This document shows positions 52,814 to 61,565 of a stretch of 61,664 nucleotides of DNA, piece after piece. The notes under the pieces were generated by a model. That model was given only the letters and a program-made list of their open reading frames with translations. It was not told where the DNA came from and made no database searches. The first letter of the stretch is position 1. Each line of letters starts with the position of its first letter. The position numbers and the translations under genes are program-made. This DNA comes from Clostridia bacterium (lineage in GTDB: Bacteria > Bacillota > Clostridia > Lachnospirales > Anaerotignaceae), in contig CAJTDC010000019.1 of NCBI GenBank assembly GCA_910575055.1, positions 1-61,664 on the forward strand, read 5' to 3'.

Positions 52814-53194
52814 GTGGATATTATTATAAGTAATACATCATCTGTTCCGATTTATGAACAGATTATAACACAGATGAAAAAAAATATTATGAATGGCAAT
52901 TTAAAAGAAGGAGAAGCACTGCCTTCTATGAGAACACTTGCCAAAGAACTTAAAATTAGTGTGATTACAACAAAAAGAGCATATGAGGAATTAGAAAATG
53001 CTGGATTTATTGTAACAGTAATGGGAAAAGGTAGTTTTGTAGCAAAAAAGAATTTGGAGTTAATAAAAGAAGAACAATTCAAACAAATAGAACAACATAT
53101 CAAATGTGCAGTAGAACAAGCACAAATGAATGGGATATCACTAAAGGAATTGATAGAGATAGTAAAAATACTGTATGGAGAGGATAACGAATGA
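52814..53194 (+). CDS. GntR-family regulator, YtrA type
   Basis: A 126-residue short GntR protein: winged helix PIYEQIITQMKKNIMNGNLK, EALPSMRTLAKELKIS, VITTKRAYEELENAGFIV, and only a short C-terminal helical dimerisation region with no effector domain, the YtrA subgroup. The GTG start at 52814 follows GGAGGG. It overlaps the ATPase gene (ATGA) and is encoded with an ABC exporter, the usual setting for YtrA regulators that respond to cell-wall stress. The operator at 52772-52794 fits autorepression. Confidence 0.92.
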   Translation: MDIIISNTSSVPIYEQIITQMKKNIMNGNLKEGEALPSMRTLAKELKISVITTKRAYEELENAGFIVTVMGKGSFVAKKNLELIKEEQFKQIEQHIKCAVEQAQMNGISLKELIEIVKILYGEDNE

Positions 53195-54042
53195 AAAATA
53201 GTATTGTATGGAATAATGCAGAAAAGAAATTTGATTTGTTTCATTTGCAACCTGTTACAATGAATTTAGAACAGGGCAGCATTATGGGATTGATAGGGGA
53301 AAATGGCTCAGGAAAAACAACATTGATAAAATTGGTACTAAATTTAATTTCGCTTAGCGGAGGAAATATTGAAGTGTTGGGTATGGATAGTGTTACAAAA
53401 CAAAATGAAATCAAACAAAAAATCGCATTTGTACCAGATGAAACTATATTTTATGAAATGTTTACAGCAAAAGAAGTAAATAAAATTATATCAAAATTGT
53501 ATGTAAATTGGCAAGAGAATGTTTTTTTTGACTATTTGCAAAAATTTGAGATACCTGTAAATAAAAACATTAAAAGTTTTTCTATGGGAATGAAAAAGAA
53601 ATTAGCGATTGCTTGTGCATTGAGCCATAAAGCGGAGTTGTTGCTTTTAGATGAGCCTATGAATGGGCTTGACCCTGTGGCAAGGCAACAAATGAGAGAT
53701 ATATTACAGGAGTTTGTGGAAATAGAAAGTCATTCTGTGTTGCTTTCTTCTCATATTACAGAAGATTTAGAAAAAATAGCAGATTATATTACATTGATAG
53801 AAAAAGGTAATGTGATATTGAGTAAAAATAAAGAGGAATTGTTAGAAAATTATGGTGTTGCTAGTTTTTCGAAAGAGGATTTGAAAGAAATAGATGTAAA
53901 AGATTATGTCAGCGTAAAACAATATGCTTTTGGCTGTAAAGTGCTAGTACAAAATAAAAAGATGTTTTTGAGAAAATATGATGGTGCAGTAATGGATAAT
54001 GCAAGTTTAGAGGATATTATGGTGTTTTATCACGAGAGATAG
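53191..54042 (+). CDS. ABC transporter ATP-binding protein
   Basis: A 283-residue ABC ATPase: Walker A GLIGENGSGKTTLIKL, signature FSMGMKKKLAIACAL, Walker B LLLLDEPMNGLDP, and switch His in LLSSHITEDLEKIADY. The signature is the divergent SxGM form common in YtrB/BcrA-like exporters. The C-terminal 70 residues form the usual regulatory extension. It starts within the stop of the GntR gene and is followed after 12 nt by the permease gene. Confidence 0.93.
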   Translation: MKNSIVWNNAEKKFDLFHLQPVTMNLEQGSIMGLIGENGSGKTTLIKLVLNLISLSGGNIEVLGMDSVTKQNEIKQKIAFVPDETIFYEMFTAKEVNKIISKLYVNWQENVFFDYLQKFEIPVNKNIKSFSMGMKKKLAIACALSHKAELLLLDEPMNGLDPVARQQMRDILQEFVEIESHSVLLSSHITEDLEKIADYITLIEKGNVILSKNKEELLENYGVASFSKEDLKEIDVKDYVSVKQYAFGCKVLVQNKKMFLRKYDGAVMDNASLEDIMVFYHER

Positions 54043-54054
54043 GAGAGAAAAACT

Positions 54055-54690
54055 ATGATAGGATTATTGTATAAAGATGTAATTTATATGAAAAAGATGT
54101 GGAAAACAGTGCTATTATTTTCGGTATTTTTTATAGTGTTTAGCTTTGTGCAGTCAAATACTATTTCAGCAATATCGTTTATATCCATTATGATAGGAGG
54201 AAACTTTTCAATGTTGCCTTTTAGCTATGATAACTATAGTAAATGGAATGAATATCAGTATGCTTTCCCTGTGAGTAAAAAAACAGTGGTGTGTAGTAGA
54301 TATTTGTTTGGATTGGTATTGTTTGGTATTTGTTTGCTTTTAAATGTGGTAGGATTACTGCTAGTGCAAATAGAAATATTGCTTTTTACAAGACCTTATG
54401 CTCCTATTACAATACAATATGTTAGTGCTGAAATATTGCCACTGTTTTTTATACCAATTATGCAAGCGATTTCATTTCCGCTGATGTATCGCTTTGGTGC
54501 AGAAAAAGGTAGATCGTATGTGATTTGTGCCATTGCTGTAATTATAGCAATCGTGATTTCAGTGATAAGAATATGGGGAGGAGAAATAACATATAGCAGT
54601 GTTTTAATAACTTTGGTAGGTGTAGCAGTAGTGATGTATGTGCTTTCCATGTTGTTGTCCATTTGTATAGAAAAGAAAAAAGTACAATAA
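54055..54690 (+). CDS. ABC-2 type permease
   Basis: A 211-residue membrane protein with about six hydrophobic helices and no soluble domain, the short ABC-2 permease of YtrC/bacitracin-exporter type. The cytoplasmic segment SKWNEYQYAFPVSKKTVVCS between helices 2 and 3 is the typical ABC-2 coupling region. It pairs with the ATPase just upstream to form an exporter. The substrate is unknown; a cell-wall antibiotic or lipid intermediate is a reasonable guess for this operon type. Confidence 0.88.
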   Translation: MIGLLYKDVIYMKKMWKTVLLFSVFFIVFSFVQSNTISAISFISIMIGGNFSMLPFSYDNYSKWNEYQYAFPVSKKTVVCSRYLFGLVLFGICLLLNVVGLLLVQIEILLFTRPYAPITIQYVSAEILPLFFIPIMQAISFPLMYRFGAEKGRSYVICAIAVIIAIVISVIRIWGGEITYSSVLITLVGVAVVMYVLSMLLSICIEKKKVQ

Positions 54691-55073
54691 TGTAATTTGA
54701 TACTTTTTATGTATTATATATGATATATAAGATATCTTTATATAAAAAACTATTTCTAATCCGTGTCATTGCAGAAATGAATTGGTTAGACGTGGGGATA
54801 ATAGGCTATACCTAATCCGTGTTATTGTAGGAATAAATTGGTTAGGCGTGGCAATTTAGAAATAAAGTTTCTAAAAAAATGTATACAGAAAGTTACAAAG
54901 TAAAGAAAAGAAAATATATATGCTCTTTTTGAGAAAAAGAGCGTTACTGTGTTTGAAAAAAAATAAAATCTAAACACTCTAAAAACAATGTTGTGGTAAA
55001 AGGGAGTGTATTTGTTGGATTTTGTGCATATAAAAAGAGGAACTGTAAAAGTCCCCCGTGTAAAAAGAAAGTG
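54691..55073. repeat. Intergenic region with tandem 40-nt structured repeat
   Basis: Two copies of a 40-nt unit start at 54756 and 54812 (period 56). They differ at five positions, all transitions. Each can fold: outer CTAATCC with GGTTAG (one bulge) and inner TCATT/AATGA in copy 1 but TTATT/AATAA in copy 2, a compensatory C-G to T-A change. No gene lies in the region. It may be a repeated RNA or DNA hairpin element; similar copies elsewhere in the genome are likely but not visible here. Confidence 0.6.
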
Positions 55074-56867
55074 TTATAATAAACTTTCCATTTGATTTAA
55101 TAAACTTTCGAATACTTTCATAGCGTTTTCAATAGGAGTAGCTGTTGTCATATCTACACCTGCCCCTTTGAGCAAATCAATAGAGTATTCGCTGTTGCCT
55201 TTGGAAAGAAAATCAATATAGCGGTCAATGGCAGGCTGTCCTTGTTTTATGATGTTTTGAGATAAGGCAATAGCAGCACTGTAACCTGTGGCATATTGAT
55301 AAACATAAAAAGCATTGTAAAAATGAGGTATTCTTGCCCATTCTATGGCAATTTGCTCATCAATGATAATATCATTGCCAAAATATTGTTTGTTTAAATC
55401 ATAATAAATTTGGCTCATATTTTCGCAAGTAAGAGGTTCTCCTTTTTCTGTCATATCGTGAGTGATTTTTTCAAATTCAGCAAACATTGTTTGTCTGAAA
55501 AGTGTACCTCTGAATTGTTCCATAAAGTAATTGATAAGATATTTTTTCATAGTAATATCTTGTGTGTTTTCTAAAAGGTAGTGCATAAGTAATGCTTCAT
55601 TGCAGGTAGAAGCCACTTCTGCCACAAATATTTTGTGTCCGCTGTATAAATAAGGTTGCTTTTGCCAAGTAAAATAACTGTGGAGAGCGTGACCCATTTC
55701 GTGAGCGAGTGTAAACATACTATTTATGTTGTCGTTGTGGTTTAAAAGCACATAAGGATGAACGCCATATACTCCCCAAGAGTAAGCACCGCTTCTTTTG
55801 CCTTCGTTTTCGTAAGCATCTATCCAGCCACTGTCAAAACCTTTTTGAAGTGCATTGGTGTAGTTTTGGCCTAATACAGAAAGTGCTTTTAATACTGTTT
55901 GTTTTGCTTCATCATAAGATATTTTTTTATCTGCCTCAGCAACAAGAGGAACATATAAATCGTACATATGAATTTGGTCAAGTGCTAACATTTTTTTACG
56001 TAAAGAAACATAGCGATGTAAAAGTGGTAAAAATTTGTGTACTGTCTGTATGAGATTGTCATATACGCTAATAGGAATATTGTCATCTTCTAATGCAGCG
56101 CAAACAGAAGAAGTGTATTTTCTGGCTTTGGCAAAAAAGACATCACATTTTACACTGGCACCGTAAGCAGCAGCAATGGTATTTTTCTGTTTGAGGTAGC
56201 TGTCATAGAGTGCAAAAAATGCCTCTTTACGAACATCACGACAATTATTTTCTAAAAAAGAAGTGTAACGACCTTTTGTCAGTTCTACTTCATTACCATT
56301 TTCGTCGTGAATGATAGCAAATTTCATATCTGCATCGTTTAACATAGTAAATATATTTTGAGGAGCATTTGCGATTTCGCTTGTTTGAGCAAGAAATTGT
56401 TCTTGTTCAGCGGATAAAGTATGCTCTTTTTGGCGAAGTATGTTTTCAAAAAAGTGATTGTATACTTCAAATTCGGGTAATTGTTTTCTGAAATCACTAA
56501 GTGTTTGTTCTGGTATAGTGAGTATTTCAGGTATAATAAAAGCAGTTGCAGCAGAGTATTGTATAATAAGATTTTCTGCTCTAGAAGAAAGTTTTTGGTA
56601 TGTGGTATTTGTGCTGTCTTCGTGAAAGTGCATAAAAGCATAAACATATAGCTTTTCTATCATAAGAGAGGTGGTGTTGCTTTGATTGAGGCAGTCTAAT
56701 AATGTTTGTGCAGATGTACTAATTTTTCCGAAAAAATCGCTTAAATACGCAATAGATTTTTGAGAAATAGCAAAATCTTTTTCCCATTTTTCAATATTGC
56801 TGTAAATATCTTCTAAATGCCACGCATAATTTGTGTTTATTTCCGTTCTTTTAGGTAATTTGTCCAT
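55074..56867 (-). CDS. pepF: Oligoendopeptidase F (M3B)
   Basis: A 597-residue zinc peptidase. The HExxH motif is in TLAHEMGHALHSYF (about residue 388) with a downstream Glu in FVAEVASTCNEALL as third ligand. The long helical N-terminal lid and the C-terminal YATGYSAAIALSQNI match PepF. It degrades short peptides in the cytoplasm. The start at 56867 is chosen because AAAGGATGA overlaps the ATG three codons upstream. It is a single-gene unit, divergent from glgA. Confidence 0.95.
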   Translation of the reverse strand: MDKLPKRTEINTNYAWHLEDIYSNIEKWEKDFAISQKSIAYLSDFFGKISTSAQTLLDCLNQSNTTSLMIEKLYVYAFMHFHEDSTNTTYQKLSSRAENLIIQYSAATAFIIPEILTIPEQTLSDFRKQLPEFEVYNHFFENILRQKEHTLSAEQEQFLAQTSEIANAPQNIFTMLNDADMKFAIIHDENGNEVELTKGRYTSFLENNCRDVRKEAFFALYDSYLKQKNTIAAAYGASVKCDVFFAKARKYTSSVCAALEDDNIPISVYDNLIQTVHKFLPLLHRYVSLRKKMLALDQIHMYDLYVPLVAEADKKISYDEAKQTVLKALSVLGQNYTNALQKGFDSGWIDAYENEGKRSGAYSWGVYGVHPYVLLNHNDNINSMFTLAHEMGHALHSYFTWQKQPYLYSGHKIFVAEVASTCNEALLMHYLLENTQDITMKKYLINYFMEQFRGTLFRQTMFAEFEKITHDMTEKGEPLTCENMSQIYYDLNKQYFGNDIIIDEQIAIEWARIPHFYNAFYVYQYATGYSAAIALSQNIIKQGQPAIDRYIDFLSKGNSEYSIDLLKGAGVDMTTATPIENAMKVFESLLNQMESLL

Positions 56868-57097
56868 AAAAATCATCCTTTCTCATAAAAATGGTATATA
56901 ATATTGTATTACAAGCTGTATTCCAGCCATATTATCACAGTTATTATATCACTAATTTTGCATAGTATAAGCCAAAAAAAGAAATTTTGTGTGAAATTAT
57001 AAAATTTTGTTAATATTATGACTTGCGAACAAGCAGTGTTTTGTAGTAAAATTAATACAAACAAATGTGTCAATCATTGGAGAAAGGGTGGTTATTG

Positions 57098-58543
57098 GTG
57101 GCAAGTGAAAGACGTAAAATATTGCTAGTTTCTTCTGAAGCAGCACCTTATGCAAAAAGTGGTGGATTGGGGGACGTTGTAGGGTCATTACCAAAGGCAT
57201 TAAAAGAAGCAGACGTTGACGTAAGAGTGGTACTTCCTAAATATGCAACGATAAAAGAAGAGCATATGCAAGATGTCGAATATGTGGGTTCTTTCTTGAT
57301 AAACCTTGCCTGGAGAACACAGGAAGCAAAAATATTAAGAAAAAATAGTGGCACATTTCCTGTGTACTTTATAGAAAATGATTTTTATTTTGGCAGAGAA
57401 GGACTTTATGGTTATGGGGACGACAACGAGCGTTTTGCATTTTTCTGTAAAGCAGTATTGCATATGTTGTCAACGATAGATTACTATCCAGATATTATAC
57501 ATTGTAATGACTGGCAAACAGGACCTATTTGTATGTTGTTAAAAGAGTCTTATAGTAAAATGATATTTTATTCCAGAATTAAGACACTTTATACCATACA
57601 TAATCTACAGTATCAAGGCGTATTTGGTCGAGAAACTATGGATTTGTTGGGAGTACCAAATTGGTGTTTTGACAATGGAAATGCAGAATTTTATGGTAAT
57701 GTAAGTTATATGAAAATGGGCTTGATGTATGCAGACCATATTAGCACTGTAAGTAATACGTATGCAGAAGAAATACAGACACCACAGTATGGTTATGGTA
57801 TGGATGGTGTGTTAAGAAGTAGAAAAGAACATTTGAGTGGTATTATAAATGGTATTGATTATCAAGCAAATGACCCAGCAACAGATAAACGCTTAGTGAG
57901 AAACTTTGATAGGAATAGCATTGAATTAAAGAAAGAAAATAAAAGAGAGTTGCAGCAGTATCTAGGATTAGAACAAAGGGACGTACCAATGATTGGTATG
58001 ATTACAAGATTAGCAGACCAAAAAGGATTAGACATTTTGACACAAGTGTTTGGTGAAATAATGAGAGAAGATATACAATTTGTACTTTTAGGTACAGGAG
58101 AAAATAGATATGAGTATATTTTCAAAAGTATGGCACAACAATATCCTGGAAAAATGAGTGCAAACATTTTATTTGATGATACATTAGCACAAAGGATATA
58201 TGCTTCAAGTGATTTGTTTATGATGCCATCTTTCTTTGAACCATGTGGATTGGGGCAAATGTTTAGCCTGAGATATGGCACAGTGCCTATTGTAAGAAAA
58301 ACGGGCGGTTTAGCAGATACCATTACACATTATGATACAGAAACAAAACAAGGCAATGGCTTTGTATTTGAAAGTTATGATGGTAATGGATTGCTTTGGG
58401 CATTTCGTGAGGCTTTAAAAGTATATCATATGGGAGCAGAGGAATGGGCAAATGTAGTAAGAAATGCTATGGATTGCAATTATTCCTGGTCAAATTCCGC
58501 AGGGAAATATATTGCTCTTTATGATAAATTGATAAAAGGCTAA
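57098..58543 (+). CDS. glgA: Glycogen synthase
   Basis: A 481-residue GT5 glucosyltransferase using ADP-glucose: KSGGLGDVVGSLPKAL (the KxGG motif near the N-terminus), HCNDWQTG, and FFEPCGLGQMFSLRYGTVPIVR and RKTGGLADTI near the C-terminus. The GTG start at 57098 follows AAAGGGTGG and gives the family length; a longer frame from 57065 is less likely. The other glycogen genes (glgC, glgB, glgP) are not in the window, so it is separated from its pathway or works with a distant locus. Confidence 0.95.
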   Translation: MASERRKILLVSSEAAPYAKSGGLGDVVGSLPKALKEADVDVRVVLPKYATIKEEHMQDVEYVGSFLINLAWRTQEAKILRKNSGTFPVYFIENDFYFGREGLYGYGDDNERFAFFCKAVLHMLSTIDYYPDIIHCNDWQTGPICMLLKESYSKMIFYSRIKTLYTIHNLQYQGVFGRETMDLLGVPNWCFDNGNAEFYGNVSYMKMGLMYADHISTVSNTYAEEIQTPQYGYGMDGVLRSRKEHLSGIINGIDYQANDPATDKRLVRNFDRNSIELKKENKRELQQYLGLEQRDVPMIGMITRLADQKGLDILTQVFGEIMREDIQFVLLGTGENRYEYIFKSMAQQYPGKMSANILFDDTLAQRIYASSDLFMMPSFFEPCGLGQMFSLRYGTVPIVRKTGGLADTITHYDTETKQGNGFVFESYDGNGLLWAFREALKVYHMGAEEWANVVRNAMDCNYSWSNSAGKYIALYDKLIKG

Positions 58544-58582
58544 TGAAAGAAATAAGAATTGGGGTTTAGTACGATAAATAAA

Positions 58583-58622
58583 AAATAAAGGGGTAGAACA
58601 GATTGTTCACCCTTTTATTTTT
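58583..58622 (+). terminator. Terminator after glgA
   Basis: AAATAAAGGGGTAGAACA and TGTTCACCCTTTTATTT form a long stem, then a T-rich tail. Confidence 0.8.
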
Positions 58623-58717
58623 GTTAAAAAAATCAATTTTCTATCTGTACGAAAGTAATACGAAGGAGTATAATGATTTAGGTTAAGGGGGAATACTGTA
58701 AAAGGAGGATTTATTAT

Positions 58718-60346
58718 TTGGAAGAAGGAAATAAAATAGAAAAAAGGAAAAAAACAAGTAAAAAATATATTGTGATACTATTTTTGTTTGCTCTGATGGT
58801 AGGCGGAAGCTGTGGTTTGTATTATGTAGATACTTTTTATGGACAAGGAAAAATCAATACAATACTTTCTTCTTTGCAGCAGAAAAAAACAATACAAACA
58901 GAAAAAGAAGATACAGCAGAAAATATAGTAGATATAGTAGAAGAAGGCAATGAAAAAAATAGTATTAGTTTGTCTTCAGGAGGAGCATTGTTTGCTACAA
59001 AAGGAAAAAAATTTTTGATGTGTACAAAAGATGGTGCAAGATATATGAATGGTATGGGTGACCAAAAATGGAATGATACTTTTACTATGACAGCACCAGA
59101 ACTAATAGGAGAAGGAAATTATTATGCAATAGGAGATTTGTCCGGAAAAAGTGTTAAAGTTTATAGTGAAACAGGCTTATTATATACAGCACAAAGTACA
59201 GGAAATGTTTTGTATTTTGCATTAAATAGAAATGGATATTTAGCAGTCATAACAAAAGATAAAGAAATTTATACCGTTATGATTTATGATGAAGAAGGAA
59301 CACAACTGACAGGAAGACAAGAAGGAGAAAAAGGTGTTTATCCTCTTTCTGTGGACATATCAGATGATAATAGAGTATTTGCAATAAGTTATTTGGATAC
59401 AACAGATGTAGAACCTATAGGGAAAGTCAATTTTTTCTTTGTAAATGAGTCAGAAGGAAAAAATTTCAGTGAAAGTATGTTTTCAGGAGTAATTAAAAAT
59501 AATGAATTGATACCTAAAGTGTTTTATTTAGATAATGGGAACCTTGTTATGGTTTCTGATAGGGCATTGTATGGTATAGGAATTAATGGAGAAGAACGTT
59601 GGGCAATAGAACTAACAAATCATATTAGTTACATAGGAGTAGAAAAAAAGAAATATGTTGTAATAGCATATGGTGGAGCGATATCAGGCAAAAATAGTAA
59701 AAAACAGGGCTATGTAAGCTGGATAAATGGTGATGGGAAAGAAATTGCTTCTTTTCAGGCAAAAGATGCTGTAACTTATTTAAACTGTGATAATACAGGT
59801 ACTGTAATAGGCTGTAATAAGACGTATTATGGTTTTAAAATAGGGGGTAGAGCTTTTTGGGAATATACTGCAACAAAGGATATGGTAGATGTTTTACTTA
59901 TGGAAAATGTAAACAATGTACTTTTTGTTACAAATGATAATGCAGTAATATTGAATATGGATACAGTAAGTCAAGATACTACTGTAAAAGAACAAAAAGA
60001 AAATGTACAAAATACAGAAAGAATAATCAAAAAACAAGAAGAAGAACAAGACAACACAGATACAGAACAGCAAGACAATAAAGATACAGAACAGCAAGAC
60101 AATAAAGATACAAAACAGGAAGAAAATAAAGATACAAAACAGGAAGAAAATAAAGATACAGAACAACAAGACAATAAAGATACAAAACAACAAGACAATA
60201 AAGATACAGAACAACAAGACAATACGGATACAAAACAGCAAGAAAATGAAGATATAGAACAGCAAGGAGATACAGAACAACAAAAAAAAGAAGATACAAA
60301 ACAGCAAGACAATAAAGATACAAAACAACAAGGAAATACAGAATAA
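58718..60346 (+). CDS. DUF5711-like anchored propeller protein with Q-rich repeat tail
   Basis: A TTG start at 58718 follows AAGGAGG. The 542-residue protein has a basic N-terminus, one membrane helix (about 17-36), and then roughly 350 residues of repeated beta strands (SGGALFATKGKKFLMCTKDG, NGYLAVITKDKEIYTVMIYD, VMVSDRALYGIGINGEE) typical of the DUF5711 propeller-like group. From about residue 440 the tail is a run of about a dozen eight-residue units of the kind DNKDTEQQ (24-nt DNA repeats), ending at a stop at 60346. It is an extracytoplasmic anchored protein of unknown function, with the CvpA-like gene downstream. Confidence 0.75.
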   Translation: MEEGNKIEKRKKTSKKYIVILFLFALMVGGSCGLYYVDTFYGQGKINTILSSLQQKKTIQTEKEDTAENIVDIVEEGNEKNSISLSSGGALFATKGKKFLMCTKDGARYMNGMGDQKWNDTFTMTAPELIGEGNYYAIGDLSGKSVKVYSETGLLYTAQSTGNVLYFALNRNGYLAVITKDKEIYTVMIYDEEGTQLTGRQEGEKGVYPLSVDISDDNRVFAISYLDTTDVEPIGKVNFFFVNESEGKNFSESMFSGVIKNNELIPKVFYLDNGNLVMVSDRALYGIGINGEERWAIELTNHISYIGVEKKKYVVIAYGGAISGKNSKKQGYVSWINGDGKEIASFQAKDAVTYLNCDNTGTVIGCNKTYYGFKIGGRAFWEYTATKDMVDVLLMENVNNVLFVTNDNAVILNMDTVSQDTTVKEQKENVQNTERIIKKQEEEQDNTDTEQQDNKDTEQQDNKDTKQEENKDTKQEENKDTEQQDNKDTKQQDNKDTEQQDNTDTKQQENEDIEQQGDTEQQKKEDTKQQDNKDTKQQGNTE

Positions 60347-60543
60347 CAAAACAATACCATAATATGGAGAAAACAATGAAAAGCAAAACAAGCAATTACA
60401 ACAAAATGATAGCAAACAAAAAAACAATAAACAATGAAGTACAACAGAATAAAATAATAAAGGTAATGAAAATAAACAAAATAAAAAAAGTCGATAAAGT
60501 GAAGTAAAATAGTATACAATAATACAAATGTAGTATTGTGTCT
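60347..60543 (+). other. Relic extension of the Q-rich repeat tail
   Basis: After the stop the DNA keeps the same A-rich, CAA/AAT/GAA-rich composition, and in a different frame it reads ENNEKQNKQLQQNDSKQK before new stops. This suggests the tail was once longer and was cut by an indel in the repeat tract. No ribosome site or start supports a separate gene. Confidence 0.45.
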
Positions 60544-60577
60544 GGTGCAGAATAAAAATAATATTCTGCACCATTTT
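60544..60577 (+). terminator. Terminator after propeller gene
   Basis: GGTGCAGAATA/TATTCTGCACC, perfect 11-bp stem with a seven-base loop, then a TTTT run. Confidence 0.85.
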
Positions 60578-60614
60578 ATACAATAAAGCATACTATAATG
60601 AGGGAGTGATACAA

Positions 60615-61325
60615 ATGATACAAAATAATAATATGGTATGGCTTTTGGACGGTATTGTGTTATTGATGATTGTAGTACCTGCATTGATAGGCTATTATAA
60701 AGGTTTTTTGTATGCTTGTTTAGGTTTTTTGCCTGTAGTAGTATCTTTTTTTGGATCAAAAATAGTATCTCCTATTTTTAGTAAATTTCTTAGAACAACC
60801 TCCTTATTTGATTTTTTTAAAAAAAATGTATATGAAGGCTTACATTTAGGCAAGCTATTAGAAGCAAATGCAGAACAATCTCAAACCAGTATTATAAATA
60901 ATATGAATATACCAGAATTTTTAAAAAGTGCTTTGCTTGAAAACAATAATTCTGTAGTACACTCTCTTTTTGAAACAGAAAAATTACAAGATTATATTGC
61001 AAGTTATTTCGCAAATATTTGTTTAAATGTCATTAGTGTTGTTTTGGTGGCAGTAGCATTCTATATTGTAATGAAATTGTTTTTGAGTGCATTAAATATT
61101 GTTTCAAAACTTCCTGTGATTAGTACAGTAAATAGATTGTGTGGTTTTGCTATTGGTGGAGCAAAAGGAATATTTTTAGTATGGTTTATTGGTATTATAT
61201 TAACATTTTTTTATTATAATGAGGCACTTCAAGTATTTTTTATGTTATTGGAAAAGAGCCACATTACAGCATTTTTGTATCATAATAATTTGCTTTTATA
61301 TATGGTATTAAAAATATTTGCATAA
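60615..61325 (+). CDS. CvpA-family membrane protein
   Basis: A 236-residue protein with four hydrophobic helices: two at the N-terminus (MVWLLDGIVLLMIVVPALIG, YKGFLYACLGFLPVVVSFFG) and two in the C-terminal half (CLNVISVVLVAVAFYIVMKL, GAKGIFLVWFIGIILTFFYY). The glycine-containing first loop GYYKGF is the hallmark of CvpA proteins. The ATG at 60615 follows AGGGAGTGA. The role of CvpA is poorly understood, and envelope stress is often mentioned. Confidence 0.82.
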   Translation: MIQNNNMVWLLDGIVLLMIVVPALIGYYKGFLYACLGFLPVVVSFFGSKIVSPIFSKFLRTTSLFDFFKKNVYEGLHLGKLLEANAEQSQTSIINNMNIPEFLKSALLENNNSVVHSLFETEKLQDYIASYFANICLNVISVVLVAVAFYIVMKLFLSALNIVSKLPVISTVNRLCGFAIGGAKGIFLVWFIGIILTFFYYNEALQVFFMLLEKSHITAFLYHNNLLLYMVLKIFA

Positions 61326-61340
61326 AAAATAAAAAAAGTG

Positions 61341-61369
61341 TTGACAAAATATTTTTTGCGTGTTAATAT
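61341..61369 (+). promoter_or_regulatory. Strong promoter P1 of tRNA-Ala/rrn unit
   Basis: TTGACA (61341-61346), 17 bases, TAATAT (61364-61369). Confidence 0.8.
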
Positions 61370-61423
61370 ATTCAAGCAATGTTTCAAAAAGCATAAAAAA
61401 AGAAAATGTTATGCAAAAAATAG

Positions 61424-61452
61424 TTGATTTTTGTAATGTTTTCTGTTATAAT
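61424..61452 (+). promoter_or_regulatory. Strong promoter P2 of tRNA-Ala/rrn unit
   Basis: TTGATT (61424-61429), 17 bases, TATAAT (61447-61452), about 40 nt before the tRNA. Tandem promoters of this type drive rRNA operons. Confidence 0.82.
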
Positions 61453-61492
61453 ATTAAAATGTATCATTACATAGTTTTTATGTAATGGATAT

Positions 61493-61565
61493 GGGGGTTT
61501 AGCTCAGTTGGGAGAGCACCTGCCTTGCAAGCAGGGGGTCGCGAGTTCGAATCTCGCAATCTCCA
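61493..61565 (+). tRNA. tRNA-Ala (anticodon TGC)
   Basis: A 73-nt cloverleaf: acceptor GGGGGTT/AATCTCC with two G-U pairs, D arm GCTC/GAGC, anticodon stem CCTGC/GCAGG with loop CTTGCAA giving TGC, T arm GCGAG/CTCGC with TTCGAAT loop, discriminator A. No CCA is encoded. Confidence 0.95.

Noticed and set aside
60050-60340. Regularly spaced direct repeats that could suggest a CRISPR array.
   Set aside because: The repeats are 24 nt, in frame, without unique spacers, and encode the Q-rich tail of the DUF5711-like protein. No cas genes are present.
59894-60759. Long minus-strand frames opposite the Q-rich tail.
   Set aside because: They are mirror frames of the CAA/GAC repeats, giving improbable Cys/Phe/Leu/Ser-rich proteins without ribosome sites.
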